A stretch of 38,874 bases of DNA from Cecembia lonarensis LW9 (GCF_000298295.1 NZ_AMGM01000038.1:1-38874); one strand, 5' to 3'; counted from the stretch's first letter, positions 24,225 to 32,672 are shown. Made by a program: numbers and translations. The notes: generated by a model from the letters alone, not told the origin.

Positions 24225-25433
24225 ATGATTAATCTTCCTCAAAAATTAAATACCCGTCAGGTATATCTGGACAAAGTTAAACCCTTTATGGGAAAAGGTT
24301 TGATAAAAGTATTGACAGGTCAAAGAAGGGTAGGGAAAAGTTATTTATTGTTTCAGCTAATTAAAGCACTGCAAGAAAAAGACATAAGTACCCCAATCAT
24401 TTACATCAACAAAGAGGACTTGGATTTTTCATGGATGAAAGAAGCAAAAGACCTGTACCAATATGTCCGGGATAAAAAGAAAACCGGAAGGATGAATTAT
24501 ATTTTCATTGATGAGATACAGGACATTGTAGATTTTGGAGATGCACTAAGATCCCTGCTCTTAGATGAAGAACTTGACATCTACTGTACCGGCAGTAATG
24601 CTAATTTGCTTTCCGGGGATATCGCAGGGTATCTGAGCGGGAGATATATTGAAATTACCGTATTTAGTCTTGCTTACCTGGAATTTTTGAATTTTCATCA
24701 ATTGGAGGATAATTCAGAGAGTCTTGAAAAATATTTGAAATATGGGGGATTGCCTTACCTGAAGCACTTGGAACTGAAGGATGCCATTGTTTTTGAATAC
24801 CTGAAAAACATTTACTCAACAATTGTTTACCGGGACATCATCAATAGGTATGGCGTCAGGAATACGGGATTCTTAGAACAACTTGTTCTTTTTTTAGCCA
24901 GCAATACCGGAAGTTTATTTTCTGCCAAGAAAATTTCGGATTTTTTAAAATCCCAAAAAATCAATATGGCCCACAATCAGGTACAAACCTATATCGAACA
25001 CCTTTCCAATGCATTTTTGGTTCATAAAGTACCCCGCTATGATATCGTAGGAAAGCGCTTGTTTGAGGTGGGGGATAAGTTTTACTTTGAAAATTTAGGG
25101 ATCCGACATGGGATTTGGGGATACCGTCCTGAGGATCGAGGGAAGATTTTGGAAAATGTGGTGTATAACCATTTGATTTTTAAAGGATACTCAGTTAAGG
25201 TTGGGATAATTGACAAACAGGAAATTGATTTCGTCTGTCAAAAGAATGGAGAAACAAGCTATTTCCAGGTTGCATTAAGTATCAATGAAACAAAAACACT
25301 GGAAAGGGAATTTGGAAATCTCAAAAAAATCAAGGACAACTATCCAAAGACTGTCATTACCATGGACAGGTTTGAGGGGAGCACATTTGAGGGTATTGGG
25401 CATATGGATTTAAGGAGTTTTTTGGGAAAGTAA
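24225..25433 (+). CDS. AAA ATPase with DUF4143 C-terminus
   Basis: Cytoplasmic ATPase of 402 residues from ATG 24225. The longer ORF begins at a TTG (24210) and adds only five residues. An N-terminal P-loop (GQRRVGKS, about 32-39) and Walker B (YIFIDEIQDI, about 90-99) are followed by a DUF4143 domain (about 200-380) that includes RDIINRYGVRN, then NAHNQVQTYIEHL-like helices and the restriction-endonuclease-like EIDFVCQKNGETSYFQVA. These proteins are common single genes in accessory regions and their biological role is unsettled; some are linked to defence or restriction-like functions. A decayed tail of a different DUF4143 subfamily is at 30774-31018. Confidence 0.93.
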   Translation: MINLPQKLNTRQVYLDKVKPFMGKGLIKVLTGQRRVGKSYLLFQLIKALQEKDISTPIIYINKEDLDFSWMKEAKDLYQYVRDKKKTGRMNYIFIDEIQDIVDFGDALRSLLLDEELDIYCTGSNANLLSGDIAGYLSGRYIEITVFSLAYLEFLNFHQLEDNSESLEKYLKYGGLPYLKHLELKDAIVFEYLKNIYSTIVYRDIINRYGVRNTGFLEQLVLFLASNTGSLFSAKKISDFLKSQKINMAHNQVQTYIEHLSNAFLVHKVPRYDIVGKRLFEVGDKFYFENLGIRHGIWGYRPEDRGKILENVVYNHLIFKGYSVKVGIIDKQEIDFVCQKNGETSYFQVALSINETKTLEREFGNLKKIKDNYPKTVITMDRFEGSTFEGIGHMDLRSFLGK

Positions 25434-25626
25434 ATCGGCCCAAGTGGTACAATTTGACGCGGCGAAGGGGCCTGTTATGACCAGTTTGGTTCAAGGGTAA
25501 GTCTTGGATCGGATATGAGAATAAAAAAAAGGTGTTTCTTGTTAGCAATTATTGAATATTTAAAAATCATCAAGGATCATATCCTATTTTGTTTGATAAT
25601 CGTTATTTTAGATAAAAATTGTAACC

Positions 25627-25863
25627 ATGGGTACACCAAAGATTAAAGATGAACTTTTCCAACTTATCGAAGAAAGTGATGACAGACTTTTGAGCTTACT
25701 TTATGCTGTGGCAAAAGAGTATGTCCGCGAGGATTTTACCCTAGCAGGAGAACCTCTGAGTGAAGAGCAGATAAATAGAAGAATTATTGCTGCTAAGAAA
25801 AGTATCCAATCAGGACATTTTACCACTCAAGAGGATCTTGAAAAGGAAATCGAAAAGTGGTAA
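25627..25863 (+). CDS. antitoxin partner of the RelE-like toxin
   Basis: Protein of 78 residues with no family recognised beyond its operon position. It is rich in charged helices; LSEEQINRRIIAAKKSIQSG with the QEDLEKEIEKW tail is typical of small toxin-neutralising proteins. The gene overlaps the toxin by 7 bases. The start (ATG 25627) follows an AT-rich leader with no Shine-Dalgarno sequence. Confidence 0.82.
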   Translation: MGTPKIKDELFQLIEESDDRLLSLLYAVAKEYVREDFTLAGEPLSEEQINRRIIAAKKSIQSGHFTTQEDLEKEIEKW

Positions 25864-26177
25864 AAAGAAAGGTAAAAGTCGTTTGGGCTAATGAGGCCAA
25901 AGAAGCTTTGAAGCAAATTTACCTTTATATTAAAAACCGTCAGTCCATAGATGTTGCCAAAAAAGTAAGAGATGAAATAGTATCTCAGACAAAAACGCTA
26001 GGCGATTTTCCTGAAAAATTTGAAAAAGAGCATTACCTGTTAAATGCAGAAGGAGATTTCAGATACAAGGTGGTGTGGAGTTATAAAATTATTTATGAAG
26101 TTGCGTCCGAAGCTGTATATGTACTTGATGTTTTTCATACCAGCAGAGATCCTTCCAATATTAAAAAAACAAGTTAA
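25857..26177 (+). CDS. RelE/ParE-family toxin
   Basis: Toxin of 106 residues starting at GTG 25857. The RelE/ParE fold is seen from the start KRKVKVVWANEAKEALKQIY, the central DVAKKVRDEIVSQTKTLGDFP, and the C-terminal FRYKVVWSYKIIYEV and VLDVFHTSRDPSN. ParE members poison gyrase while RelE members cleave ribosome-bound mRNA; the form cannot be assigned from sequence. It overlaps the antitoxin gene by 7 bases and is followed by a hairpin terminator at 26243-26267. Confidence 0.9.
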   Translation: MVKRKVKVVWANEAKEALKQIYLYIKNRQSIDVAKKVRDEIVSQTKTLGDFPEKFEKEHYLLNAEGDFRYKVVWSYKIIYEVASEAVYVLDVFHTSRDPSNIKKTS

Positions 26178-26242
26178 ATTAGACTTTTTGGTTAAATTCG
26201 CCACGGCTTGAACCAATTCCCCTTACATCCTGGCTCTTCGCT

Positions 26243-26267
26243 AAAAAGCTTCACAGGAGCTTTTTTT
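26243..26267 (+). terminator. hairpin terminator downstream of the RelE-type toxin
   Basis: AAAAAGCT (26243-26250), a 7-base loop and AGCTTTTT (26258-26265), followed by TT, make an 8-bp hairpin with a T tract. It lies between convergent toxin and dnaE genes and could terminate both, because the reverse strand also carries a T-rich end. Confidence 0.7.
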
Positions 26268-26271
26268 ACGC

Positions 26272-29223
26272 TCAGCCCTCCCCCGCATTCCAATAGGCCA
26301 TCCGTTCGCAGCTATCCACTTCAATGCTATAAAAGTCAAATTCCTGCGTCACCTTGCCTTTGATCAGGTAGATGCCACGACCTTTGAAAGGATGTTTTTT
26401 CACCACAGGAGGAAAATGCACGGTATCTATCCAGTCTCCTTCTCTATCGACGAATGTTCCGAAGTTCATCACATCGCCCTTCACTGTTCGGGTGTATTTG
26501 ATCGTCACGAGGTAACCGATGATCTGTACTTGTTTGCCCAGATACTGCTTTAAATCCCTGGCTTTGATACTAGGGACAGTCTGATCTTTGACCAAGTGAA
26601 AGGGGGAATCGAGAGGAAACTCCAAAATATCAATCTGATCCACAATCTCCTGCCGCACATCGGAGGCCTCGAGTTCGGGAACCTGCAATTCTCTGAAACC
26701 AGCCTGCCTGAACAGTTCATTCCCCGTGCTGATCGCCTTGCGTTTATTCAGTATAAAATGCGCCTCCCAAAGCAACTCCTGCTTGCTTTTGCCTGTAAAG
26801 CGGAAACAACCAATGCGGATCAAAATCAGTAACTGCTCCAGGCTAATCCCCACCCTTGCGATAAAGTCAGATAAGCCTGCGAAAAATCCATTGGCTCTAC
26901 GTTCGCTCAGAATCTTTTCCACACTTGCTTTCTCCAGGTACTTGAGATGAATCAAACCCAGATATACTGTTTTTCCCTTGATATTGGTCAGGTAATCACT
27001 TTCATTGATATGGGGGGCTTGGATATCGGCTCCGTTCATACGAAGCTCGTGGATGTAAAACTCGGTATGATAAAATCCCCCAAAGTTATTGATCACCCCC
27101 ACCATAAATTCCAATGGAAAGTAGGCCTTCAGGTACAAACTCTGATAACTCTCGACTGCAAAGGATGCCGAGTGCCCCTTGGCAAAGGAGTAGCCCGCAA
27201 AGCTCTCAATCTGATGCCAGACTTCTGCCGTAATCTTAGGATCTCTGCCGAGGCGTTCACAATTGATGAAAAACTGATCCTTTACCCTTTGGAATTCATC
27301 CTTGGACCGTGACTTGCCACTCATTCCCCTTCGCAGGATATCTGCTTCAGAAAGGCTGAGTTCGGCAAAGTAATGCGCCACCTTGATCACATCTTCCTGA
27401 TAGACCATGATGCCGTAGGTCTCAGGCATGATGTCCATCATCACAGGATGGGCCTGCTTGCGCCTTTGGGGATCTACATGCCGGAGGATGTATTCCCGCA
27501 TCATTCCCGAGCGGGCCACGCCCGGACGGATGATGGAACTCGCTGCTACCAGCTCAAGGTACTCGTCTGCCTTCATCTTGGCCAGCAACATGCGCATGGC
27601 AGGAGACTCCACATAGAATGCGCCTATGGTATGCCCTGTTCGTAACAGTTCTTTGATCTTGGGGTCTTTTTTGAATTTTCCCACCTGTCGGATGTCCACT
27701 TTCACTCCCTGATTTTGGTAGATGATTTCTATGGCGCTTTTGATATGTCCCAAGCCCCGCTGGGAGAGGATGTCAAACTTATGCAAGCCAATCTCCTCTG
27801 CCGTATGCATATCGATATGGGCTAATGGAAAACCCTTAGGAGGCATTTCTGTAGCGGTGTAATAGTGAATGGGTTTGTGGGAAATCAAAATACCACAAGC
27901 ATGAATGGTCAGGTGTGAAGGCATGCCGTGCAGCACCTGACTGTACTTGAGAATCAATTTCCCATACTGATCTGGAACATACTCGGACTTGCCTGCATGG
28001 TAAATCAAGGATTCGATTTCTGTCTTGGGCAAACCAAAAACTTTTCCAAGTTCCCGCAGCATGGAATTGGCCTGAAAAGTACTGTAAGAACCTAGCAAGG
28101 CCACATGTTCCTGCCCATCTTTGTTGTATTTGTCAAATATGTATTGCGTAACTTCATCCCGGTCTGTCCAACTGAAGTCAATATCAAAATCGGGGGGATT
28201 TTCCCGGTACAGGTTGATAAAGCGCTCAAAGTATAAATCCAGTTCGATCGGGTCCACATCCGTAATGCCTAGGCAATAGGCCACGATGCTATTGGCCCCG
28301 CTGCCCCGACCTACATGGTAATAGTTTTTTTGCTGGGCAAAGCTGATGATATCATAATTGATCAGAAAGTAGGAGACAAATCCCTTCTGTTGGATTAATT
28401 CCAGCTCCTTTTCCAGGCGTTTACTGATTTCGGGCGTTAGATCAGGATAGCGGTTGATTGCTCCCTTGAAAGTTTCCTGTCTCAGGCAATCAAAGTCCTC
28501 CCAATCCGAACCTAGGATATCCCGCTTGTTTTTGACTGCCTGAAAGTAGAAGGAAAACTGACAGGCCTCGAGTAAGCGCTGTGAATTGTACAAGAGATAA
28601 CTGTGCCCCTCGCAGCGGGCGACCATGTCGGCATAGGAATAAAACTGATCGCTGATATCTCCCTGTTCTTCGGGTTCCAGTTTGCTAAGTAGGGTGTTTT
28701 TGTCCACAGCTCGAAGGAGACGATGGGCATTAAATTCAATTTTAGAGGAAAAACTGACAGGCTGTAACAGTACCAGTTTGTCTTTATAGCGATACCAAGG
28801 CGACTTGACGAGGCGGTTGAGTTGGTAGGGATGGATACCGACAAACTCATTTTCGCGCAGGGGAAAAGTCTTTTCCCGAAAAGGATACACAATAAAACTG
28901 TGCTGAAAAGGCGGCGCTTTCTCTTCGAAAGGTATTCCTTTGGTTTTTCTATGGGAAAGGTGACGGTTGAGTTCGTAAAAACCCTCCTGATTTTTGGCCA
29001 GCCCTATGTACTGCTGCTTCACCCCATTGCGGAAATCAATCCCGATCACCGGATGAATACCCTGCTTCTGTGCTTCCTTGATAAAGGGGAACACGCCGGA
29101 TACCGAATTGATATCCGTCAGTGCCAGTGCATCCAGTTTTTTCCCTTTGGCTTCTGCCACCAAGGACTCGATGGATAGCATCCCGTATTTGAAGCTGTAG
29201 TAAGAGTGGCAATTGATAAACAT
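26272..29223 (-). CDS. dnaE: DnaE2-like DNA polymerase III alpha subunit
   Basis: C-family polymerase of 983 residues, shorter than a replicative Bacteroidota DnaE (about 1200), and similar to error-prone DnaE2/ImuC types. The N-terminal PHP-like domain begins MFINCHSYYSFKYG; the first metal His expected in HxHS is Asn here, so proofreading is unlikely. The palm retains PDFDIDF (Asp347 and Asp349) and the third acid in KFDILSQRGL; GRGSGANSIVAYCLG is intact. A C-terminal OB-like region (IIGYLVTIKYTRT) is present. No imuA, imuB or lexA is adjacent. A direct repeat and hairpin lie just upstream of the ATG and may control it. Confidence 0.93.
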   Translation of the reverse strand: MFINCHSYYSFKYGMLSIESLVAEAKGKKLDALALTDINSVSGVFPFIKEAQKQGIHPVIGIDFRNGVKQQYIGLAKNQEGFYELNRHLSHRKTKGIPFEEKAPPFQHSFIVYPFREKTFPLRENEFVGIHPYQLNRLVKSPWYRYKDKLVLLQPVSFSSKIEFNAHRLLRAVDKNTLLSKLEPEEQGDISDQFYSYADMVARCEGHSYLLYNSQRLLEACQFSFYFQAVKNKRDILGSDWEDFDCLRQETFKGAINRYPDLTPEISKRLEKELELIQQKGFVSYFLINYDIISFAQQKNYYHVGRGSGANSIVAYCLGITDVDPIELDLYFERFINLYRENPPDFDIDFSWTDRDEVTQYIFDKYNKDGQEHVALLGSYSTFQANSMLRELGKVFGLPKTEIESLIYHAGKSEYVPDQYGKLILKYSQVLHGMPSHLTIHACGILISHKPIHYYTATEMPPKGFPLAHIDMHTAEEIGLHKFDILSQRGLGHIKSAIEIIYQNQGVKVDIRQVGKFKKDPKIKELLRTGHTIGAFYVESPAMRMLLAKMKADEYLELVAASSIIRPGVARSGMMREYILRHVDPQRRKQAHPVMMDIMPETYGIMVYQEDVIKVAHYFAELSLSEADILRRGMSGKSRSKDEFQRVKDQFFINCERLGRDPKITAEVWHQIESFAGYSFAKGHSASFAVESYQSLYLKAYFPLEFMVGVINNFGGFYHTEFYIHELRMNGADIQAPHINESDYLTNIKGKTVYLGLIHLKYLEKASVEKILSERRANGFFAGLSDFIARVGISLEQLLILIRIGCFRFTGKSKQELLWEAHFILNKRKAISTGNELFRQAGFRELQVPELEASDVRQEIVDQIDILEFPLDSPFHLVKDQTVPSIKARDLKQYLGKQVQIIGYLVTIKYTRTVKGDVMNFGTFVDREGDWIDTVHFPPVVKKHPFKGRGIYLIKGKVTQEFDFYSIEVDSCERMAYWNAGEG

Positions 29224-29234
29224 AGAATTTTTTT

Positions 29235-29274
29235 GAAATATGCTTTAGGCGAAATATGCTCTACCTGTTGGTAG
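29235..29274 (-). promoter_or_regulatory. direct repeat plus hairpin before dnaE
   Basis: GAAATATGCT occurs at 29235-29244 and 29251-29260 (16-bp period), 12-37 bases upstream of the dnaE ATG. Immediately outside is the hairpin CTACC-TGTT-GGTAG (29261-29274). Such a direct repeat beside a start is a candidate operator for damage-responsive control. No known Bacteroidota LexA motif was matched. Confidence 0.5.
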
Positions 29275-29545
29275 ACAAGTTCGCGATATAATGCCTCCCT
29301 GCGGTCGGCGATATAAATTGATATATACTTCGTGATATAAGCTAAGCGATATATATGTGGATATATACAGCCCTTTGGGCTGTGATATAGATAGATGCCC
29401 CAATACGGTGGACAAGAGATAAATGGAGCTATCTGGACTAGGTATACAATGAGGTGATTCAACCCTCATAAATCAACCGTTAGATGTCGCATGTTATATC
29501 CATATATATCATCCCACTTTGTGGGATAAATATCTATTTATATCA
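29275..29545. repeat. array of variable hairpins punctuated by GATATA
   Basis: Between dnaE and a gene-free region lie seven GATATA boxes at 29285, 29310, 29320, 29334, 29348, 29360 and 29384 (spacing 25, 10, 14, 14, 12, 24), then TATATC (the inverse) at 29495, 29505 and 29539. Between boxes are short hairpins with different stems but similar TTT/TTC-type loops: CAGCCC-TTT-GGGCTG and ATCCCAC-TTT-GTGGGAT are clear, and ACTTCGT and GCTAAGC are minimal. The rest of 29224-29826 is AT-rich and has no gene. Confidence 0.75.
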
Positions 29546-29826
29546 AAATGTCAAAATAATTGACAACAATATGTTTATAATTTAAACATACTTTCATCTA
29601 AAAGTCAAGGGTCGTGAAGGAAGTTGTCAGAAATAAATGAAGAAGTGAAAATGGTTCTTTCTGAAAGTTTCAAATCCTTTATCTTGGATTCTAAGAAAAT
29701 GACAACATTCTATGGATGTCAAACCCTTCTTTCCCTGATTTTAAATTGAGACATGAGGAGTTATCGAAGTAATAAATAATGGGATTTGATTTTCAAAACC
29801 CTATCATGTTAAAAAGTGAGTGAATA

Positions 29827-30597
29827 TTATCGGAGAAAAGATTTTCTAATTGCGATGAAGATCAGCAGGAAGACATTATACCCAATAAAGAACGGGATAA
29901 TAATATTTACCAGACCTAGTGCCAACATAATGGAAATGAGCAATAATTGAAAGCCCAAACCATATATAGAGATTACAGACATAAACCATTTAGGGAAAAC
30001 AGGCGCCTCAGAGGCATCTTGATCCAGATAAAATATCAATTTATCAAATGCTATATATAGCGCATTGTAGGTGTCATATAAGAAGTCTACAGTGTGTTGA
30101 CTTTCCACTGGAAAGGCTTTTGGCCTCTCATTTTCAGCAATCCTGCTCGTTTTTTCCCCTCCTTCAGTATTATGTCTAAGGATAACATAATAATAGTTGT
30201 AGAGGGTACCTTGCACCTGAACGCTTAAAAAAGCGAGTGCAGCCAATAGCAGGGACGTATCGGTAACATACCATACGGCACCAAAAACCAATAAATTCAG
30301 AAAAATATCAAAAATAGAGTCTAAATATCTACCCGTATACGAGGGCCGATTTTTGATACGCGCGAGTTCCCCGTCTGCAGCATCTAAGATGGACTTGATG
30401 ATCAAAAATAGGCCCGCTGTTACATAAAGACCAGTTAAAATGCAATACACTGCAATGAGCCCGCTAATTCCAAAAAGATAAGTAACCTGTACGGGTGTGA
30501 TATCGGTATGTTGAATGCGGTTGACAAAGGTCCTTGCAAAAGGTCTACCATAGTCGGAGACATCCAAGAATTTGTCCTCAGAAGATAACTTGGGCAT
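29827..30597 (-). CDS. CDP-alcohol phosphatidyltransferase family protein
   Basis: Integral membrane enzyme of 256 residues. The full catalytic motif is present: Asp72, Asp75-Gly76, Ala79-Arg80, Gly89, Asp93 and Asp97 (spaced as D-x2-DG-x2-AR-x8-G-x3-D-x3-D). It swaps an alcohol onto a CDP-linked lipid or alcohol, but the substrate is not predictable; this type is not a clear PgsA or PssA and could act on inositol-, glycerol- or cell-wall-type substrates. There are about six TM helices, with a polar insertion at about 130-175. A TAAATTTG box on the minus strand (30669-30676) is a possible promoter. Confidence 0.9.
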   Translation of the reverse strand: MPKLSSEDKFLDVSDYGRPFARTFVNRIQHTDITPVQVTYLFGISGLIAVYCILTGLYVTAGLFLIIKSILDAADGELARIKNRPSYTGRYLDSIFDIFLNLLVFGAVWYVTDTSLLLAALAFLSVQVQGTLYNYYYVILRHNTEGGEKTSRIAENERPKAFPVESQHTVDFLYDTYNALYIAFDKLIFYLDQDASEAPVFPKWFMSVISIYGLGFQLLLISIMLALGLVNIIIPFFIGYNVFLLIFIAIRKSFLR

Positions 30598-30773
30598 TTA
30601 AATAAATATAAGCGTTCCCAAAACCCTTGCAAAATTTTAGGAAGATCGTATTGCTCGATATAGAGATACAAATTTACAGAAAATATTGTCATCGAGTACA
30701 TTTTTTAAACTGAAAGGCTAATTGGTCTGTTTGACGGAAAAAAACAACTGAAAACAATCATCATAATGAAAAC

Positions 30774-31018
30774 ATGGCGCTCAAATCGAAAATAAACATG
30801 TATTTTTTCGATTATGATCGAAGAATTACATATTTCTGGAGAACCACCAACAGCTTGGAACTCGATTGGCTTGAGGAAAGGGGAGCTGTGCTACATGCCT
30901 TTGAGACCAAGTGGAACCCAAAGAGAAGGGCACTCCTTCCTGCTTCTTTTGGGAGGCTTATCCCGGCACAATCCAGCAGGTACTCAGCCCGGATAACTAT
31001 AAGGATTTTCTTTTGTGA
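30774..31018 (+). pseudogene. C-terminal remnant of a DUF4143-type ATPase, frameshifted
   Basis: The frame from 30774 encodes YFWRTTNSLELDWLEERG, then HAFETKWNPKRRALLPASF, closely resembling the restriction-like C-terminus of DUF4143 ATPases. It then leaves frame at TTTT-GGG (about 30947-30953). In the next frame the end is intact as EAYPGTIQQVLSPDNYKDFLL, the expected family ending, with stop at 31016-31018. One missing T would explain the break. The N-terminal 75% of a family-size protein is absent. It is thus a decayed gene fragment immediately before the MscS gene, from a subfamily distinct from the intact copy at 24225. Confidence 0.78.
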
Positions 31019-31041
31019 ATAATCAAAAGTACATTTAGCTT

Positions 31042-31049
31042 TACTTTTG
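31042..31049 (+). promoter_or_regulatory. -7 box directly before the MscS gene
   Basis: TACTTTTG matches TAnnTTTG and ends 4 bp before ATG 31054. With the usual -7 placement the transcript would begin at or within a base or two of the ATG, so this mRNA may be leaderless. No matching -33 element at the normal distance was found. Confidence 0.4.
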
Positions 31050-31053
31050 GGTT

Positions 31054-31959
31054 ATGGAAAACTGGATAGAATATCTCAACGATATCGTAGAATATGAGGT
31101 CAGGTGGAATATCTACAAGACTGTCATCATTCTATTGGTCCTTTGGCTGATCAAAAAAGGGGCTTACAAACTGATCGGTATCAGGACGGATGAGGACATG
31201 AAGCGGGTATATCATTGGCGCAAGACCATACAATACACCTTGGCATTCATTGGATTGTTACTTATAGGCAATATCTGGATCAGCAACTTCCAATCCATAA
31301 CCACCTTCTTGGGTTTATTATCGGCAGGTATAGCCATTGCCTTAAAAGACATTTTTGTCAATATCGCTGGCTGGATTTTTATTTATTGGAGAAAACCTTT
31401 CGATGTAGGTGACCGGATACAAATCGGAGAATTTAAAGGAGATGTGGTGGATTTAAGGTTGTTTCAGTTTTCTCTTTTAGAAGTAGGCAATTGGGTGGAT
31501 GCCGAGCAAAGCACCGGAAGGATTGTTCATGTTCCCAATGGAAAAGTGTTCACTGATCCTCAGGCAAACTATAGCCAAGGATTTGAATACATTTGGAATG
31601 AACAGCACCTGTATATCAGTTTGGACTCTGATTACAAAAAAGCACAGCAATTGCTCAAAGATATCCTTTATGAATTGATGCAAGATGGGTTCAAAAGCAT
31701 AGAAAGGGCGATGATGAAAGCTCATAAAGAACATTTTATTCATTTTGGTCAATATACGCCAACCGTATATACAAAGATCCATGAAAGAGGTATTCAGCTT
31801 TCCCTGCGTTACCTTTGCCATCCCAGGAAAAGAAGGGTGTACGAACAACAAGTGACAGAGGCAGTCCTTGAGCGATTCAGAGCAGAAAGTGACATTAGGA
31901 TTGTATACCCAATCACTTCTGTATTTTTACAAAATCAACCCATTCCTCCTAAGCCCTAA
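31054..31959 (+). CDS. MscS-family mechanosensitive channel
   Basis: Membrane channel of 301 residues. Two TM helices (about 20-38 and 60-80) precede the pore helix (TFLGLLSAGIAIALKDIFVNIAGWIFIYW), which includes the family's Gly/Ala packing. The beta domain follows (FDVGDRIQIGEFKGDVVDLRLF, PNGKVFTDPQANYS), and the C-terminal domain holds the ligand-free alpha/beta cap. This is a core MscS type that releases solutes on osmotic downshock. It has no neighbours that suggest a pathway; a decayed DUF4143 fragment precedes it. Confidence 0.93.
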   Translation: MENWIEYLNDIVEYEVRWNIYKTVIILLVLWLIKKGAYKLIGIRTDEDMKRVYHWRKTIQYTLAFIGLLLIGNIWISNFQSITTFLGLLSAGIAIALKDIFVNIAGWIFIYWRKPFDVGDRIQIGEFKGDVVDLRLFQFSLLEVGNWVDAEQSTGRIVHVPNGKVFTDPQANYSQGFEYIWNEQHLYISLDSDYKKAQQLLKDILYELMQDGFKSIERAMMKAHKEHFIHFGQYTPTVYTKIHERGIQLSLRYLCHPRKRRVYEQQVTEAVLERFRAESDIRIVYPITSVFLQNQPIPPKP

Positions 31960-31975
31960 GCGCTTACACAGATAT

Positions 31976-32007
31976 AAAAAAGCCCCCGGAAATGATTTCC
32001 AAGGGGC
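31976..32007 (-). terminator. terminator of the 32064-32672 gene
   Basis: On the minus strand GCCCC (complement of 32003-32007) and GGAAA pair with TTTCC and GGGGC, with a small internal bulge, and the hairpin runs into TTTTTT (31976-31981). It lies 57 bp after the stop of the minus-strand lipoprotein gene. A-rich bases on the other strand make it a poor terminator for MscS. Confidence 0.75.
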
Positions 32008-32063
32008 CCCGTCGAGGAAAAATCCCGACTTGAGTTCACTTAATGTATCAAGTTCAACCAGGG

Positions 32064-32672
32064 TTAATGAGTCATGGCGTTTGTACAGCTCACATTTGGA
32101 TTGTAGGGGAAATACATGCCAAGTGGGTTGTGCTTCCATGTCCATACATGAAGGCTGTAATGATCAACTGGTACCGGTGTTCCTCCAACATCAAAAGGAT
32201 GATTACCAAATTGTGGATGATCCTGCCCTATGTCTATGATGATATATTCAACACCGATAAGTTTAAACTTACCATTTTCTCCTTTTTCATAGAGGAGTGC
32301 CTCAGGCATCAGTGGGTCAAATTTAGGATCCACCAATGATCCTTTAACAAAATGATAACCCATACCAGCGCCCAATTCATCGTTATACACACAGTGGGAA
32401 GCTTCTAAATAGCCATCCTCGATAGCTACTTCAACCCTATGATATTTTGCCGTTGCTCTTCTAACCTGAGCCAATAATTTATTTTGATCAGAAGGATTCA
32501 TTCGTAGAAACTGACCGATTTCATCTTCAAAAAGGTCAAATTGCTCCAAAGCCAATGCCTCTTCCATATGAGGTATGTTCACCTGTTCATTTATGCTTTC
32601 TTCTATACAAGCAGTCATCATAAGCCCCACTAATAGTACTAGGCATCCTATTTTTATTTGTATCGCTTTCAT
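32064..32672 (-). CDS. conserved hypothetical lipoprotein
   Basis: Lipoprotein of 202 residues: signal peptide with lipobox MTAC (Cys22). The C-terminal two thirds belong to a conserved but uncharacterised family: GMGYHFVKGSLVDPKFDPLM, PEALLYEKGENGKFKLIGVEY, and HVWTWKHNPLGMYFPYNPNVSC. Cys94 in ASHCVYND and the C-terminal Cys may pair. It is monocistronic with its own terminator. No function can be assigned from the sequence; it is probably periplasm-facing in the outer membrane. Confidence 0.82.
   Translation of the reverse strand: MKAIQIKIGCLVLLVGLMMTACIEESINEQVNIPHMEEALALEQFDLFEDEIGQFLRMNPSDQNKLLAQVRRATAKYHRVEVAIEDGYLEASHCVYNDELGAGMGYHFVKGSLVDPKFDPLMPEALLYEKGENGKFKLIGVEYIIIDIGQDHPQFGNHPFDVGGTPVPVDHYSLHVWTWKHNPLGMYFPYNPNVSCTNAMTH

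Noticed and set aside
29285-29389. CRISPR-like interpretation of the GATATA array
   Set aside because: The constant units are only six bases, the spacing is irregular and intervals are self-complementary; no cas genes are present.
29118-29469. ORFs reading the GATATA region on the minus strand
   Set aside because: Their peptides are translations of the hairpin repeats (Tyr/Ile-rich) with no conserved domain.
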